Source: Nocardioides phosphati (lineage in GTDB: Bacteria; Actinomycetota; Actinomycetes; Propionibacteriales; Nocardioidaceae). From it: a stretch of DNA of 64,000 nucleotides. Positions within the stretch are counted from its first letter, which is position 1. Each line of letters opens with the position of its first letter. The DNA is taken from contig NZ_BMNI01000001.1 of the NCBI RefSeq assembly GCF_014646375.1, forward strand, positions 455,949 to 519,948. Reading direction: 5' to 3'. Shown here in pieces: positions 22,402 to 31,550 of this stretch. The position numbers and the translations under genes were made by a program. Below the pieces are notes generated by a model, which was not told the origin of the DNA, ran no database searches, and saw nothing but the letters and a program-made list of their open reading frames with translations.

Positions 22402-24392
22402 GCGCCACCCTCCTCACCACCGCGCGCCGGGCGAGCCGACTGGGCATCGCCGCTCTGGCGGTCCTGGTGCTCGCCACGCTCCTCGGAGCTGCCTCGACCC
22501 TCCAGCCGCCGGCCGCCGCCGCGGCCAGTGGGCCGGCCGCCAGCACAGCGAACCTCGCCCCGGTCGCGACCACCGGCACTCTGCCGACCCGCAACGTCAA
22601 GATGGGCTGCCCCGGACCCGACGCCCTGTGCGACCTCGGTGGCGACGCCGTCGACTGCGCCAAGGACCCGATCGATTGCGGCAAGGACGCCGCCGGCGAC
22701 GTGAAGGACGGCGCCGGCGACCTGCTCGACGGCGCGGGCGATGTGCTCCCGGACGGCTGCGGGATCCTCGACGCGATCTGCGGCAACATCGGCGGCCTGC
22801 CAGGGCTGCCGGGCGTCCCTGGGCTGCCCGGCATCCCCGGTCTGCCGAACGTCGGTGACCTCTTCGGTGGCGGCATCCCCGGTCTCGGTGACATCCCCAA
22901 CCCGTTCGAGGCCATCGGCGACGTCATCGCCAAGGCCGCGGCCGACGCCTGGACCGCCGCCATGCTCGCGATCTGGAGCTCCGGCCTGTTCGTGCTGCGG
23001 ATCGTGCTCACGTTCAGTGAGCTGTTCTTGACCCCGGACCTGAGCGCCGACGGACCCGGCCGGGACGTCTACGCCTTCGCGCTGTGGCTCGCACTCGGGC
23101 TGGTGGTCATCTTGGCGATGATCCAGCTCGGCGCCGCGGCCTTCAAACGCGAGGGCAAGGGCCTCGCTCGAGCCTTCATCGGCGCCGGCCAGTTCGTCAT
23201 CATCAACGCCTGCTGGTTCGGCTACGCGGTGACTCTCATCGCTGCCTGCGGCGCGATCACGCGGGCACTGATGAAGTCGCTGCTCAAGGTGCAGACCTGG
23301 CCCGACTGGGATCCGCTCGGAGGGCTCGGGGTCGACGACATCACCGACGCCGGCGTGGCCACCGCGCTGGCCTTCCTCGGCATCTTCCTGTGGCTGGCCG
23401 CGATCGGGCACCTGCTGGTCTACCTCGCACGGGCAGCGTCGCTGCTCGTCCTCACCGCCACCGGCCCGCTCTCGGCCGCGGGCCTGGTCCTCGAGGCCAC
23501 CCGCTCCTGGTTCTGGAAGAGCCTTCGGTGGCTGCACGCCGCGGCGTTCACGCCGGTGCTGATGGTGATGGTGCTGGGCATCGGTGTGCAGTTCGCCAAC
23601 GGAGTCGCGGCCCACCTGGCCGAGGACACCGGCAAGGCCTTCGGCACCGCGCTGCCGGCGGTGATGACGATCCTTATCAGCGTCGTCGCGCCGCTGGCGC
23701 TGTTCAAGCTCCTGGCCTTCGCGGACCCCGGCACCCCGAGCGGTGCGTCGTTCCGGCAGAACATGGCCATCCAGGGCGGCCTGCAGGGCCTGCTCGGCGG
23801 CGGTGCCGGTGGGGGTTCGTCGGCCGCGTCGACCACCGACGGCAACGGTCGCTCCTCGGGCGAGCAGAACGCCGAGGCCTCGACCGGCGACCGGTTCAAC
23901 AAGTCCACCCAGGGCTTCTTGGGCAGCTTCGGCGGCGCCGGCCAGGCCTTCGCTGCCGGGCTCGGGATGATCAACTCCGCCGGCGCCAAGGCCACCTCCC
24001 TGATGTCGGACGAGACCAACCAAGCCGGTGTCGGCCAGAGCACCTACGGCCCTGACTTCAGCGGCATGGGCGGCCGGCAGTCCGGTGGCGACCAGTCCGG
24101 CGGACAGGGCGGCACCCACCCCGGGTCGCAGAACGGCGACGAGAGCGACGGCGACTCGTCGATGCCGACCCCGCCCACGCCTCCTGCACCGCCCACCCCG
24201 CCGACGCTGCCCACCGGCGGCGGACCCGGCGGCGGACCCGGTGGCGGACCCGGCGGCGGCTCCGGCGGTCAGGGCGGCGGAGGGGGAGCGGGCGCAGCTC
24301 CCAAGACCCCGGCCGCAGGTGGCGGGGGAGCGGCTGGGGGTGCCGGCGGCGCCGGCGCAGCAGCTGGCGGCATCCCACCGGTGGCGGTGTAG
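22398..24392 (+). CDS. VirB6/TrbL-like polytopic channel protein (664 aa)
   Basis: A long hydrophobic N-terminal segment (signal anchor to about residue 45) leads into an Asp/Gly-rich extracellular region with a Gly-Leu-Pro collagen-like stretch (GLPGLPGVPGLPGIPGLP near 133-150). At least six membrane helices follow between about 195 and 440 (for example ALWLALGLVVILAMIQLGAA, FLGIFLWLAAIGHLLVYLA). The C-terminal 150 residues are Gly/Pro/Ser-rich and disordered. Such proteins form the inner-membrane channel of type IV systems. GTG start overlapping the previous stop; an 83-base gap follows. Confidence 0.75.
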   Translation: MSATLLTTARRASRLGIAALAVLVLATLLGAASTLQPPAAAAASGPAASTANLAPVATTGTLPTRNVKMGCPGPDALCDLGGDAVDCAKDPIDCGKDAAGDVKDGAGDLLDGAGDVLPDGCGILDAICGNIGGLPGLPGVPGLPGIPGLPNVGDLFGGGIPGLGDIPNPFEAIGDVIAKAAADAWTAAMLAIWSSGLFVLRIVLTFSELFLTPDLSADGPGRDVYAFALWLALGLVVILAMIQLGAAAFKREGKGLARAFIGAGQFVIINACWFGYAVTLIAACGAITRALMKSLLKVQTWPDWDPLGGLGVDDITDAGVATALAFLGIFLWLAAIGHLLVYLARAASLLVLTATGPLSAAGLVLEATRSWFWKSLRWLHAAAFTPVLMVMVLGIGVQFANGVAAHLAEDTGKAFGTALPAVMTILISVVAPLALFKLLAFADPGTPSGASFRQNMAIQGGLQGLLGGGAGGGSSAASTTDGNGRSSGEQNAEASTGDRFNKSTQGFLGSFGGAGQAFAAGLGMINSAGAKATSLMSDETNQAGVGQSTYGPDFSGMGGRQSGGDQSGGQGGTHPGSQNGDESDGDSSMPTPPTPPAPPTPPTLPTGGGPGGGPGGGPGGGSGGQGGGGGAGAAPKTPAAGGGGAAGGAGGAGAAAGGIPPVAV

Positions 24393-24475
24393 CCGATGCG
24401 CCAGCCGGCCCACCTCGAGCACCGAGCGACACCCACCGACCGCACTGACCGCATTGACCAGGAAGGAAGCCGACG

Positions 24476-25981
24476 ATGACCACCTACGCCGACTACCAAC
24501 GCGACCGCATCGGCTGGTTCTTCGGCCTCTCTGGAGGCCAGCTGATGTTCCTGGCGCTGGCCAGCTTGCCGGCGTTCTGGGCGATCAGCCGCACGGCGTG
24601 GTTCTCCGCGTTCTTGCTCGCCCTGGTCTGGCTGTTCCTGCTGGCCATCACCGTGATCCCGGTGCGAGGCCGCTCGGCCACTGGCTGGGTGTTCGCCTCG
24701 ACGATGTACGCCGTCGGTGGCCTGTTCGGCTGGACCTCGTTCCGTGCCAAGGCAACCCAGGGCCGCGCCGAGGACCTCGACACCCCGGATCTGCCGGGGG
24801 TTCTGCAGGGCGTCCAGATCCACGACGGACCGCCGCACGGTTCGCAGCTGCAGCGCGTCGCGATCGTCGAGAACCACGCCATGAAGACCTGGGCGGTCAC
24901 CGCATCGATCGTCCACCCGGGCATCGGCATGAAGGACACCGCAGAGCGTGCCCGCTACGGCGAGGCGCTGGCCGGGCTGCTCGACGTCGCCGGTCGCACC
25001 GAGAAGGTCGACGAGATCCTCTTCATGGTTCGCACCGTTCCCGAGGACGGTGCCGAGCGCGACCTGTGGGTCAACCGGCACCGCCGCCCCAACGCCCCGG
25101 AGCTGTCGGAGGTGGTCAACAGCGACCTGGCCCACGGCCTCACCCAGGCGTCGGTGCGCACCGAGCAGTTCGTGACGATCGTCGTCCCGGAGACCCGGAT
25201 CGCGAGGTCGGCCAAGGAGTCCGGGGGCGGCTTCGAGGGCCGCTGCCGCGAGTTCTACCTGCTCATGGGTGAGATCGAGGCCCAGCTGCGCGGCCCGATG
25301 GGGATGACAACGGTGCGCTGGCTGACCAGCCCCGAGCTCGCGCTGGCCTGCCGGACCGGGTTCGCCCCCGGAGACCGCGCCGGCATCGTCGAGGCGCTGT
25401 CCCTGCGGGAGAAGGACCCGAGCGTCAACGCAGACGTCCCGTGGGCGATGGCCGGCCCCTCGGGCGCCGACGCCACGGTGCGGCACTACAGCCACGACGC
25501 CTGGAACTCGGTCAGCGCCACCATCAAGCTGCCGACCCGCGGCGTCGCGATGGGTGCCCTGGCGCCGATCCTCACCCCCAGCGAGTTCGGTGAGCGGCGC
25601 TCGTTCGTCGTCGCGTACCCGATCGTGTCCCAGTCCAAGGCCGACCGGCAGTCCGGCAACGCGGAGTGGGCCGCGGACCTGGCCGAGGGGATGAACGAGA
25701 AGCTCGGCCGCAAGACCCGCGCCAAGCAGCGCGACGAAGCCCACAAGGCGCGCGGTCTGGACGCCAAGCTGGCCCGGGGCAACTCGCTGACCCGGCCCTA
25801 CGGCGTGTGCACCGTCACCGTCCCCAAGTCGATGCGGATCACCGAGTTCGGGCGCCGCCTGGACGCCTCGATCCGCCGCGCCGGGTTCGCACCGCTGCGC
25901 CTCGACCTCGCCCAGGACGTCGGGTTCACCGCGTCCACCATCCCCCTTGGCGCGAGCCTGACCCGAAGCGGAGACGCCTGA
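24476..25981 (+). CDS. SCO6880-like T4SS membrane-associated protein (501 aa)
   Basis: The N-terminal 85 residues contain two membrane helices (FGLSGGQLMFLALASLPAFW, AFLLALVWLFLLAITVIPV), as in PrgI/VirB3-type proteins. The remainder is a large soluble domain resembling the N-terminal half of VirB4 (VRTVPEDGAERDLW, TIVVPETRIARSAKESGGGF, RSFVVAYPIVSQSKADRQSG). This VirB3 plus VirB4-N layout is what is called SCO6880 family in actinobacteria, always next to a VirB4 ATPase. AAGGAAG ribosome site 9 bases upstream; overlaps the VirB4 gene by one base. Confidence 0.8.
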   Translation: MTTYADYQRDRIGWFFGLSGGQLMFLALASLPAFWAISRTAWFSAFLLALVWLFLLAITVIPVRGRSATGWVFASTMYAVGGLFGWTSFRAKATQGRAEDLDTPDLPGVLQGVQIHDGPPHGSQLQRVAIVENHAMKTWAVTASIVHPGIGMKDTAERARYGEALAGLLDVAGRTEKVDEILFMVRTVPEDGAERDLWVNRHRRPNAPELSEVVNSDLAHGLTQASVRTEQFVTIVVPETRIARSAKESGGGFEGRCREFYLLMGEIEAQLRGPMGMTTVRWLTSPELALACRTGFAPGDRAGIVEALSLREKDPSVNADVPWAMAGPSGADATVRHYSHDAWNSVSATIKLPTRGVAMGALAPILTPSEFGERRSFVVAYPIVSQSKADRQSGNAEWAADLAEGMNEKLGRKTRAKQRDEAHKARGLDAKLARGNSLTRPYGVCTVTVPKSMRITEFGRRLDASIRRAGFAPLRLDLAQDVGFTASTIPLGASLTRSGDA

Positions 25982-27519
25982 TGACCACCACCCGTCGGAA
26001 CCGCCGCGGCGGCGGCCGCGACATGGCTGCCCTGCTCTCGGACTTCGGGCACGACCTGCCCACGGTCCCGACCCTCGCCCGGGAACCCAAGGAGCCCCGG
26101 CTCTTCCGGTACACCCCGCGCCGCGGTGCCGCCCGCCCCGGCCGAGGCTGGGCCGCCGCGACCGCCCCAGCGATGGCCTGGCGGATGACCAGCGACCAGG
26201 CCCCGGTGTTCTGGCCGTTCGTTTCCGCGCCCGGGCTGCCGCCGACGGGCGCGCAGATGGGCGTCGACCAGCTCTCTGGCGGCAGCTTCTACTGCGACCC
26301 GTTCGGGTGGGTGCTGCGCGACGACGTACCGGTGACCAACCCGAACATCTTCCAGTTCGCCAAGCCGGGCAGCGGCAAGTCCGGAACCACCAAGGGGTTC
26401 TGCACGCGGATGATGCCGTTCGGCTACCGCACCCTGGTCACTGGCGACGTCAAGGACGAGTACGAGTCTTTGTGCCGCGCGCTCGATGTCGAGCCCTTCG
26501 TCATCGCTCCCGGCTTCTGGGCCCGGGTCAACCCGCTGGCCATGGGGCCGCTCGGCGACGGCTGGGAGAAGCTCTCGGCCGAGGAGGCGCAGCGACGCGC
26601 CACGATCATCTTCAAGCGGTGGCTGGTCCTGGTTCGCGGCCTGGTCGGCAGCATGAAGATCGACGACGAGCGCCGGGTGCCGTTCGGCCCCGACGAGTCC
26701 GACGTCGTGCGCAACGCGCTGGTGATCCTCACCGGCTACGCCGCCGGCAACAGCGTCCTGGCCGAGACGACCATCCCGCGGCTGTGGGACCTGCTGCGCA
26801 ACCCCACCGAGGAGCTCGTCCGGGCCTGCGAGTACGCGAACACCCGCCAGTTCCTCGACGAGACCCGCCTGCTGCGCAACGCCCTCGGCGAGCTGGTCAC
26901 CGGCACGCTGGCCGGCCTGTTCGACGACTTCACCAACATCGAGGTCGACTGGCGCGCCCCGATCCAGTCGTTCAGCCTCTCCCGGCTCGACGGCCTGGGC
27001 GATGAGGCCGTGGGCATCGCGCTGCTGTGCATGAACTCCTGGGGCCGCGGCCTGCGGGAGATCGCCGAGCCCGGAGACCTGCGCATCGTGGTGCGCGACG
27101 AGGTCTGGAAGCAGATGCGTCTCGGAACCGCCGCGGTGGCGAGCTTCGACGCCGACCTGCGGCTCTCACGCGGCATGGCCGGCAAGGGCGGCGACATCCA
27201 GTTCTGCAACCTCCACAAGCCCTCCGACCTGCTCTCGGTCGGCGACGCCGACTCCCAGGCCGCGATGATCGCCAAGGACCTCCTCGAGCTGGCCGACATC
27301 AAGATCCTCGGTGCCCAGAAGCCGCGTGTCGCCCGCGAGCTCGACTCGATGCTCGGCCTCGGCCCGATCGCCCAGGACCTCGTCTCCGGGTGGGCCATGC
27401 AGGACAAGGGCCGCGCGCTGTGGTGCATCGGCGACGCCACCTACAAGGTCCAGACGGTGCTCCACCCGCTGGAGAAGAAGCTCTACTACACCAACGAGGC
27501 CATCGAGTCCGCTCTTTAG
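25981..27519 (+). CDS. VirB4-family T4SS ATPase (512 aa)
   Basis: The cytoplasmic motor of the secretion system. Walker A is FAKPGSGKSGTTKG near residue 128. The Walker B strand is LRIVVRDEVWKQM near 368, with Arg before the Asp-Glu. A further conserved block is DLRLSRGMAGKGGDIQFCN (RecA-like sensor region). The N-terminal half of a full VirB4 is supplied by the preceding SCO6880-like protein. In related operons the next gene is normally the peptidoglycan-hydrolase protein, here displaced to 39537 by inserted DNA that begins right after this stop. Confidence 0.85.
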   Translation: MTTTRRNRRGGGRDMAALLSDFGHDLPTVPTLAREPKEPRLFRYTPRRGAARPGRGWAAATAPAMAWRMTSDQAPVFWPFVSAPGLPPTGAQMGVDQLSGGSFYCDPFGWVLRDDVPVTNPNIFQFAKPGSGKSGTTKGFCTRMMPFGYRTLVTGDVKDEYESLCRALDVEPFVIAPGFWARVNPLAMGPLGDGWEKLSAEEAQRRATIIFKRWLVLVRGLVGSMKIDDERRVPFGPDESDVVRNALVILTGYAAGNSVLAETTIPRLWDLLRNPTEELVRACEYANTRQFLDETRLLRNALGELVTGTLAGLFDDFTNIEVDWRAPIQSFSLSRLDGLGDEAVGIALLCMNSWGRGLREIAEPGDLRIVVRDEVWKQMRLGTAAVASFDADLRLSRGMAGKGGDIQFCNLHKPSDLLSVGDADSQAAMIAKDLLELADIKILGAQKPRVARELDSMLGLGPIAQDLVSGWAMQDKGRALWCIGDATYKVQTVLHPLEKKLYYTNEAIESAL

Positions 27520-27824
27520 AAGTTCGCGCGAATTTTGACGGTTCTGCGACGAACCTGAGCATACGCAACGTCCTCGAGCCTGTGCGGACACTCAGGTTCA
27601 GAGACGCCGCAACGGGAAGCGTGTGCCGGATCGGGAGCCGTCACCGAGAAGGTCACCGGACAGGTGATCCGGGACCCTTGAGCAGCGGCGAGCGCGCCGG
27701 CCAGGCGGCCTCGGAACCCCGTACCAGCCCAGCCGAGCCCTTCCCACTCCATCAGGTCGCGCAAGGCACCGGAGGCACAGTGCTCGGCCTGACGGTGCGG
27801 ATAGTCGAGGACCACTTCGGCCAT
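27516..27824 (-). pseudogene. truncated BtrH-like gene remnant (102 codons)
   Basis: The frame starts with a reasonable ATG (MAEVVLDYPHRQAEHCASGA, then LRDLMEWEGLGWAG), which resembles the N-terminus of BtrH/DUF4872-type acyl-handling proteins (His-Cys near the start and a following helix). After about 40 residues the sequence stops resembling a folded protein and it ends at the junction with the VirB4 gene. It is divergent from the decayed TetR gene, an arrangement also hinted at on the other side of 31527-31546. Confidence 0.35.
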
Positions 27825-27885
27825 GACCTCACCCTGCCTTCATGCGGCTCCATCACTCGCGGAAGCAACGGGAGCGCAGTCCCCA

Positions 27886-27905
27886 TACATTTATGCACGC
27901 ATGTA
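27886..27905. promoter_or_regulatory. palindromic operator, relic copy
   Basis: TACAT-N10-ATGTA, with CATACATT before the centre and GCATGTAA after it. It matches 31527-31546, the presumed operator of the intact TetR gene, in arm sequence and spacing. Here it sits between the BtrH-like remnant and the decayed TetR copy. Confidence 0.55.
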
Positions 27906-27927
27906 ACCCGCGGAGGTGCACCTGCGT

Positions 27928-28190
27928 TCAGATGCGAGGAGGACCGCTCGGCTGCAGAGCGTGGCGTCCTCCCGGATGCCACCATCACGTGCTTGGTCGA
28001 GCTCGGCTGCGCCGGCACCGCTGGCGCGGCGGTTGCGCAGAAGGCCGGGCTGTCGCGGGGCGCCCAGCCGCACCATTGCGGGGACCCGCGACCAGTTGGT
28101 GGTCGCCGGGTCGAGCATCTGGCGCAGAAACGGCTGCGGCAGGTGCACGAGCAGGCGACTGAGCTGGCGCGCTCTGCGGAACCGCGCGCG
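27928..28190 (+). pseudogene. decayed copy of the TetR regulator at 31551
   Basis: Codon-level matches to the intact gene are clear: CLVELGCAGTAGAAVAQKAG here against CLVDLGYTGTTSAAVAEKAG there, then LSRGAQPHH against LSRGAQLHH. An extra G in the run after CACCATTGC (about 28080) shifts the frame, after which EHLAQKRLRQVHEQ resumes similarity. No complete reading frame remains. It is an old duplication or the leftover of a recombination between two TetR regions. Confidence 0.7.
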
Positions 28191-28255
28191 GAGGCGAATG
28201 CGAGCTGCGCATTGGGCACTTTTGCTCATTGGGTAGGGACGGGCATACTGGGGGC

Positions 28256-28858
28256 GTGGATCGTGGGTTGCGGGATCTCAAGCGCGAGGCGACTGCGGAG
28301 GCGCTGGCCAAGGCGGCGTTCGATCTGACCCGTGAGCGCGGCTTGTCGGGGTTTGTCACTGCGGACGTGGTGGAGCGGGCGGGGTACTCGCGCCGTACCT
28401 TCGCGAACCACTTCTCCTGCAAGGAGGAGGCAGTTGCTTCGGTCGCGTTCGGTGGTGTCGAGGACGCGAGTGCGATCCTGACCGGCCTTCCCGCTGATCT
28501 GTCCCTGCTCGATGCCCTGCTGGCCGTGATGAGGACGCAGTTCACCGCAGACGCGTTGGTGAGGATGCGCGAGCTGATGGCGATGGCGCGGCAGTACCCG
28601 ACCCTGGAGCCCTACGTACTGGGCGTTCAGCAACGCATGCGCCATACCGCCCAGGACCTCTTGGCCTCGGTGGCGGGAGACCGGTACCCCACCGTCTACG
28701 TGCCCCTGCTGTTCGGTGCCGTGTACGGCGCCGTGATGGCCGCCCTCGAGGGGACCCTCGATGTGCACCTCGGCGGTGAGAGCGACCTCAGCTCTACGTC
28801 GATGGACTACAGCTCATTCCTCGATATCACATTCGACTACCTGCGCCACGGCTTCTAG
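28256..28858 (+). CDS. TetR-family regulator of the MMPL exporter (200 aa)
   Basis: The N-terminal HTH reads LRDLKREATAEALAKAAFDL, then GLSGFVTADVVERAGYSRRT and FANHFSCKEEAVASV, the standard TetR DNA-binding domain. The C-terminal ligand-binding domain follows, with no specific signature. The GTG at 28256 is chosen because it gives the usual short N-terminal arm; an in-frame ATG lies 9 codons upstream. It is followed after 36 bases by the MMPL gene in the same direction, so it most likely represses its own operon. Confidence 0.8.
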   Translation: MDRGLRDLKREATAEALAKAAFDLTRERGLSGFVTADVVERAGYSRRTFANHFSCKEEAVASVAFGGVEDASAILTGLPADLSLLDALLAVMRTQFTADALVRMRELMAMARQYPTLEPYVLGVQQRMRHTAQDLLASVAGDRYPTVYVPLLFGAVYGAVMAALEGTLDVHLGGESDLSSTSMDYSSFLDITFDYLRHGF

Positions 28859-28894
28859 ACGCCGCCCCACTTGCCCTCAAGGAGCACCAGGCCC

Positions 28895-31234
28895 ATGTCC
28901 ACTTTCTTGTACCGGCTCGGACGAACTGCGTTCGGCAAACCGTGGCTGTTCATTGCGGGCTGGCTCGCCGCCCTCGCAGTGGTAGTCGGCGCGGTCGCTA
29001 TCAATGGGGTGAGCGTCAGCTCGGAGATGAAGATTGAGGGCACCGAGGCCCAGACCGTGCTCGACCGCGTAGCCGACGAGCTCCCCGCCGCCTCGGGGGG
29101 CCAGGCCAGTGTGGTCTTCACTGCCCCGGACGGTGAGCGGCTCGACACTCCGGACCGACTTGCGGTGATCAGCGGCACCGTCGGCGACGTCTATGACCTG
29201 GAGAAGGTCGTCAACCCCCTGGACGCCGCTCTGGGTACCGGGGAGCAGGGCGGACCGGGCACTCCTCAGGAAGATGCGCCGGCCGATCCCCCAGCCGGGT
29301 CGGACCAGGGGCAGGCGCCTTCCTACCAGCCGCTGGTGGTGGACGGGACCCCGGTGCCCGGCGTGCTGGTGTCCACGGACGGGCAGGTCGCGTTGTTCCA
29401 GTTCCAGTTCACAGTCGCCTCGACCTCGTTGACAGCTGACGACGTCACCTCGGTGGTCGAGGTGGTGGAGCGTGCCGAGGAGGGAACGGGGATCACCGTG
29501 CTCCCGAGCGACTCGCTCAAGGCCATCGAGATCCCGGTCGGAATCGGCGAGGTCGTCGGTCTCGCCGTCGCCGCCCTGGTGCTGGTGCTCACCCTGGGCT
29601 CGCTGATCGCGGCCGGCCTGCCTCTGATCACCGCACTGGTCGGCGTCGGCATCGGCGTGGGCGGCGCGTACGCGCTCTCGACGGCCGTCGAGATGAACTC
29701 CGCCACCCCCGTGCTCGGTCTCATGGTCGGCCTCGCCGTCGGCATCGACTATGCGCTGTTCGTGGTCAACCGGCAGCGACGGCTGATCCTCGACCAAGGC
29801 CTGACCGCGCGGGAGGCGGCCGGCAGAGCGGTCGGCACCGCGGGTAGCGCGGTCTTCTTCGCCGGACTGACCGTCCTCATCGCGCTGAGCGCGCTGACCG
29901 TCATCGGTATCGCGATGCTGTCCACGATGGCCCTGGTCGCGGCGTCCACGGTGGCCCTGGCCGTGCTCATCGCCCTGACCCTGCTGCCCGCACTGCTGGG
30001 TCTGGTCGGGGAGCGGATCTGCTCCGACAAGGCCCGATCCCGACGCCGCGCAAGGGTGGAGGCGGAGTCGCACAGCGTCGCCGACCACTGGGTCAAGGGT
30101 GTGATCAGGTTCCGGTGGCCCGTCATCGCGGGCGTGGTCGCGATCCTGGGCGTGATGGCGATCCCGGCGGCCAGTATGAACCTGGGTATCCCAACCGGCG
30201 AGACCGCGAACCAGGACACCGCCGCCCGGCAGAGCTACGAGGCGGTCTCCCAGGGCTTCGGCGAGGGATTCAACGGCCCCCTCCTAGTCACCGCAGAGCC
30301 CACCGGCACCGCAGGCCGCGTCACACCCGAGCTGACCGCGAAACTCCTCGGGGAGTTCCAGGACCGAGACGACATCGTGCTAGCCGCCCCCGTTGGCGTC
30401 AACGAGGCCGGCGACCTGGCCGTGTTCAGCGTCATCCCCACCTCCGGCCCCAGCGACGAGGCCACCAGCGACCTCGTGAAGTCGCTGCGCGAGCCCGACA
30501 ACGCGATCGCCCAGGACAACCAGGTGCAACTCGGCGTCACCGGGTTCACCGCCATCGGCATCGACATGTCCGACAAGCTCGCCGACGTCCTACCGCTCTA
30601 CCTCGGCATCATCATCGTGCTCTCCGTCCTGATCCTGATGCTTGTCTTCCGCTCGGTCGTCGTCCCACTCAAGGCCACCGCCGGCTTCCTGCTCAGCATC
30701 CTGGCCACCTTCGGTGCCACCACCGCCGTCTTCCAGTGGGGCTGGCTCAGTGGCCTCTTCGGGTTCGACACCGGCGGCCCGCTGATGAGCTTCATGCCGA
30801 TCATCGTGACCGGCATCCTCTACGGGCTCGCCATGGACTACGAGGTCTTCCTGGTCTCCTCGATGCGGGAGGCACACATCCACGGCCAGCCGGCCCGCCA
30901 GAGCGTCGTGCGCGGGTTCGACCAGGCCAGCCGCGTCGTGGTCGCGGCCGCGATCATCATGGTCGCGGTGTTCTCCGGCTTCATCTTCAGCCACGACATC
31001 ATGATCAAGCAGATCGGCTTCGCTCTCGCCGCCGGTATCCTCATCGACGCCTTCATCGTCCGGCTGACGCTCGTCCCGGCCCTGATGGCCGTCTTCGACG
31101 AGCGCGCATGGTGGCTGCCCCGCTGGCTCGACCGCGTGCTGCCCGACCTCGACATCGAGGGCGACAAGCTGCTGACCATGCTCAACCAGCAGGCCGAGGC
31201 CACCGACCGACAAAGCATCGAGGTCCGCAACTGA
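28895..31234 (+). CDS. MMPL-family RND-type transporter (779 aa)
   Basis: Two repeats of one helix, a large outside domain and five further helices: helix 1 at about 20-40, outside domain to about 205, helices to about 375; then a second helix near 415, second outside domain to about 555, and final helices to about 735. MVGLAVGIDYALFVVNRQRR and GILYGLAMDYEVFLVSSMRE are the paired helix motifs with the Asp-Tyr proton-relay residues of MMPL proteins. It exports lipids, drugs or siderophores using proton motive force; the substrate is unknown. The ATG has AAGGAG about 10 bases upstream. Confidence 0.9.
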   Translation: MSTFLYRLGRTAFGKPWLFIAGWLAALAVVVGAVAINGVSVSSEMKIEGTEAQTVLDRVADELPAASGGQASVVFTAPDGERLDTPDRLAVISGTVGDVYDLEKVVNPLDAALGTGEQGGPGTPQEDAPADPPAGSDQGQAPSYQPLVVDGTPVPGVLVSTDGQVALFQFQFTVASTSLTADDVTSVVEVVERAEEGTGITVLPSDSLKAIEIPVGIGEVVGLAVAALVLVLTLGSLIAAGLPLITALVGVGIGVGGAYALSTAVEMNSATPVLGLMVGLAVGIDYALFVVNRQRRLILDQGLTAREAAGRAVGTAGSAVFFAGLTVLIALSALTVIGIAMLSTMALVAASTVALAVLIALTLLPALLGLVGERICSDKARSRRRARVEAESHSVADHWVKGVIRFRWPVIAGVVAILGVMAIPAASMNLGIPTGETANQDTAARQSYEAVSQGFGEGFNGPLLVTAEPTGTAGRVTPELTAKLLGEFQDRDDIVLAAPVGVNEAGDLAVFSVIPTSGPSDEATSDLVKSLREPDNAIAQDNQVQLGVTGFTAIGIDMSDKLADVLPLYLGIIIVLSVLILMLVFRSVVVPLKATAGFLLSILATFGATTAVFQWGWLSGLFGFDTGGPLMSFMPIIVTGILYGLAMDYEVFLVSSMREAHIHGQPARQSVVRGFDQASRVVVAAAIIMVAVFSGFIFSHDIMIKQIGFALAAGILIDAFIVRLTLVPALMAVFDERAWWLPRWLDRVLPDLDIEGDKLLTMLNQQAEATDRQSIEVRN

Positions 31235-31550
31235 GCGAACCGAAGCATCCAGAGCCGGACTTCTGGGGAACGTTCAGGACCCCCCGCCGGCAATCGGACC
31301 AGCGCTCCCGTATTCCCTCCAATTCGCTGGGCAGGAAACGTCGCTGCCTCGGCCATTCGGCGGCTATCACGGCCGGACTGACCTGAGACCCTTCCGCGAG
31401 CGTGGCGGAGGTGTAGCGGTCGTCGTCGGCGAGCATCGCCGAACTTGACCGACAGACGTCGGGTCCCGGCATCGTTCAGGATGGCCGGCCCGCCGTCGGA
31501 TGGGAACTCGACGCTCCCGACATACATACATTCGTGCCTGCATGTAAGGT
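31235..31550. other. intergenic region with minus-strand coding relics and TetR promoter
   Basis: No intact gene fits. Minus-strand stretches such as VEFPSDGGPAILNDAGTRRL and LAEGSQVSPAVIAAEWPRQR lie in different frames and look like remains of a gene once divergent from the TetR at 31551. The right end holds the operator at 31527-31546. Confidence 0.4.
31527..31546. promoter_or_regulatory. palindromic operator of the second TetR gene
   Basis: TACAT-N10-ATGTA immediately before the GTG start at 31551. The relic copy at 27886-27905 keeps both arms and spacing, which supports function. The position would block translation initiation or transcription start directly, so autorepression is expected. 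Confidence 0.65.

Larger units (their letters stand above)
27520..28255. other. junction region after VirB4 with only gene relics
   Basis: These 736 bases between the VirB4 stop and the first intact cargo gene hold the BtrH-like remnant, the relic operator and the decayed TetR copy. TTGACGGTTCTGCGACGAACC just after the VirB4 stop contains a GGTTC/GAACC inverted repeat that could mark the junction. No intact gene is seen. Confidence 0.5.

Noticed and set aside
22800..22860. Collagen-like Gly-Leu-Pro codon repeat
   Set aside because: It is part of the VirB6-like protein's extracellular region and not a separate repeat element.
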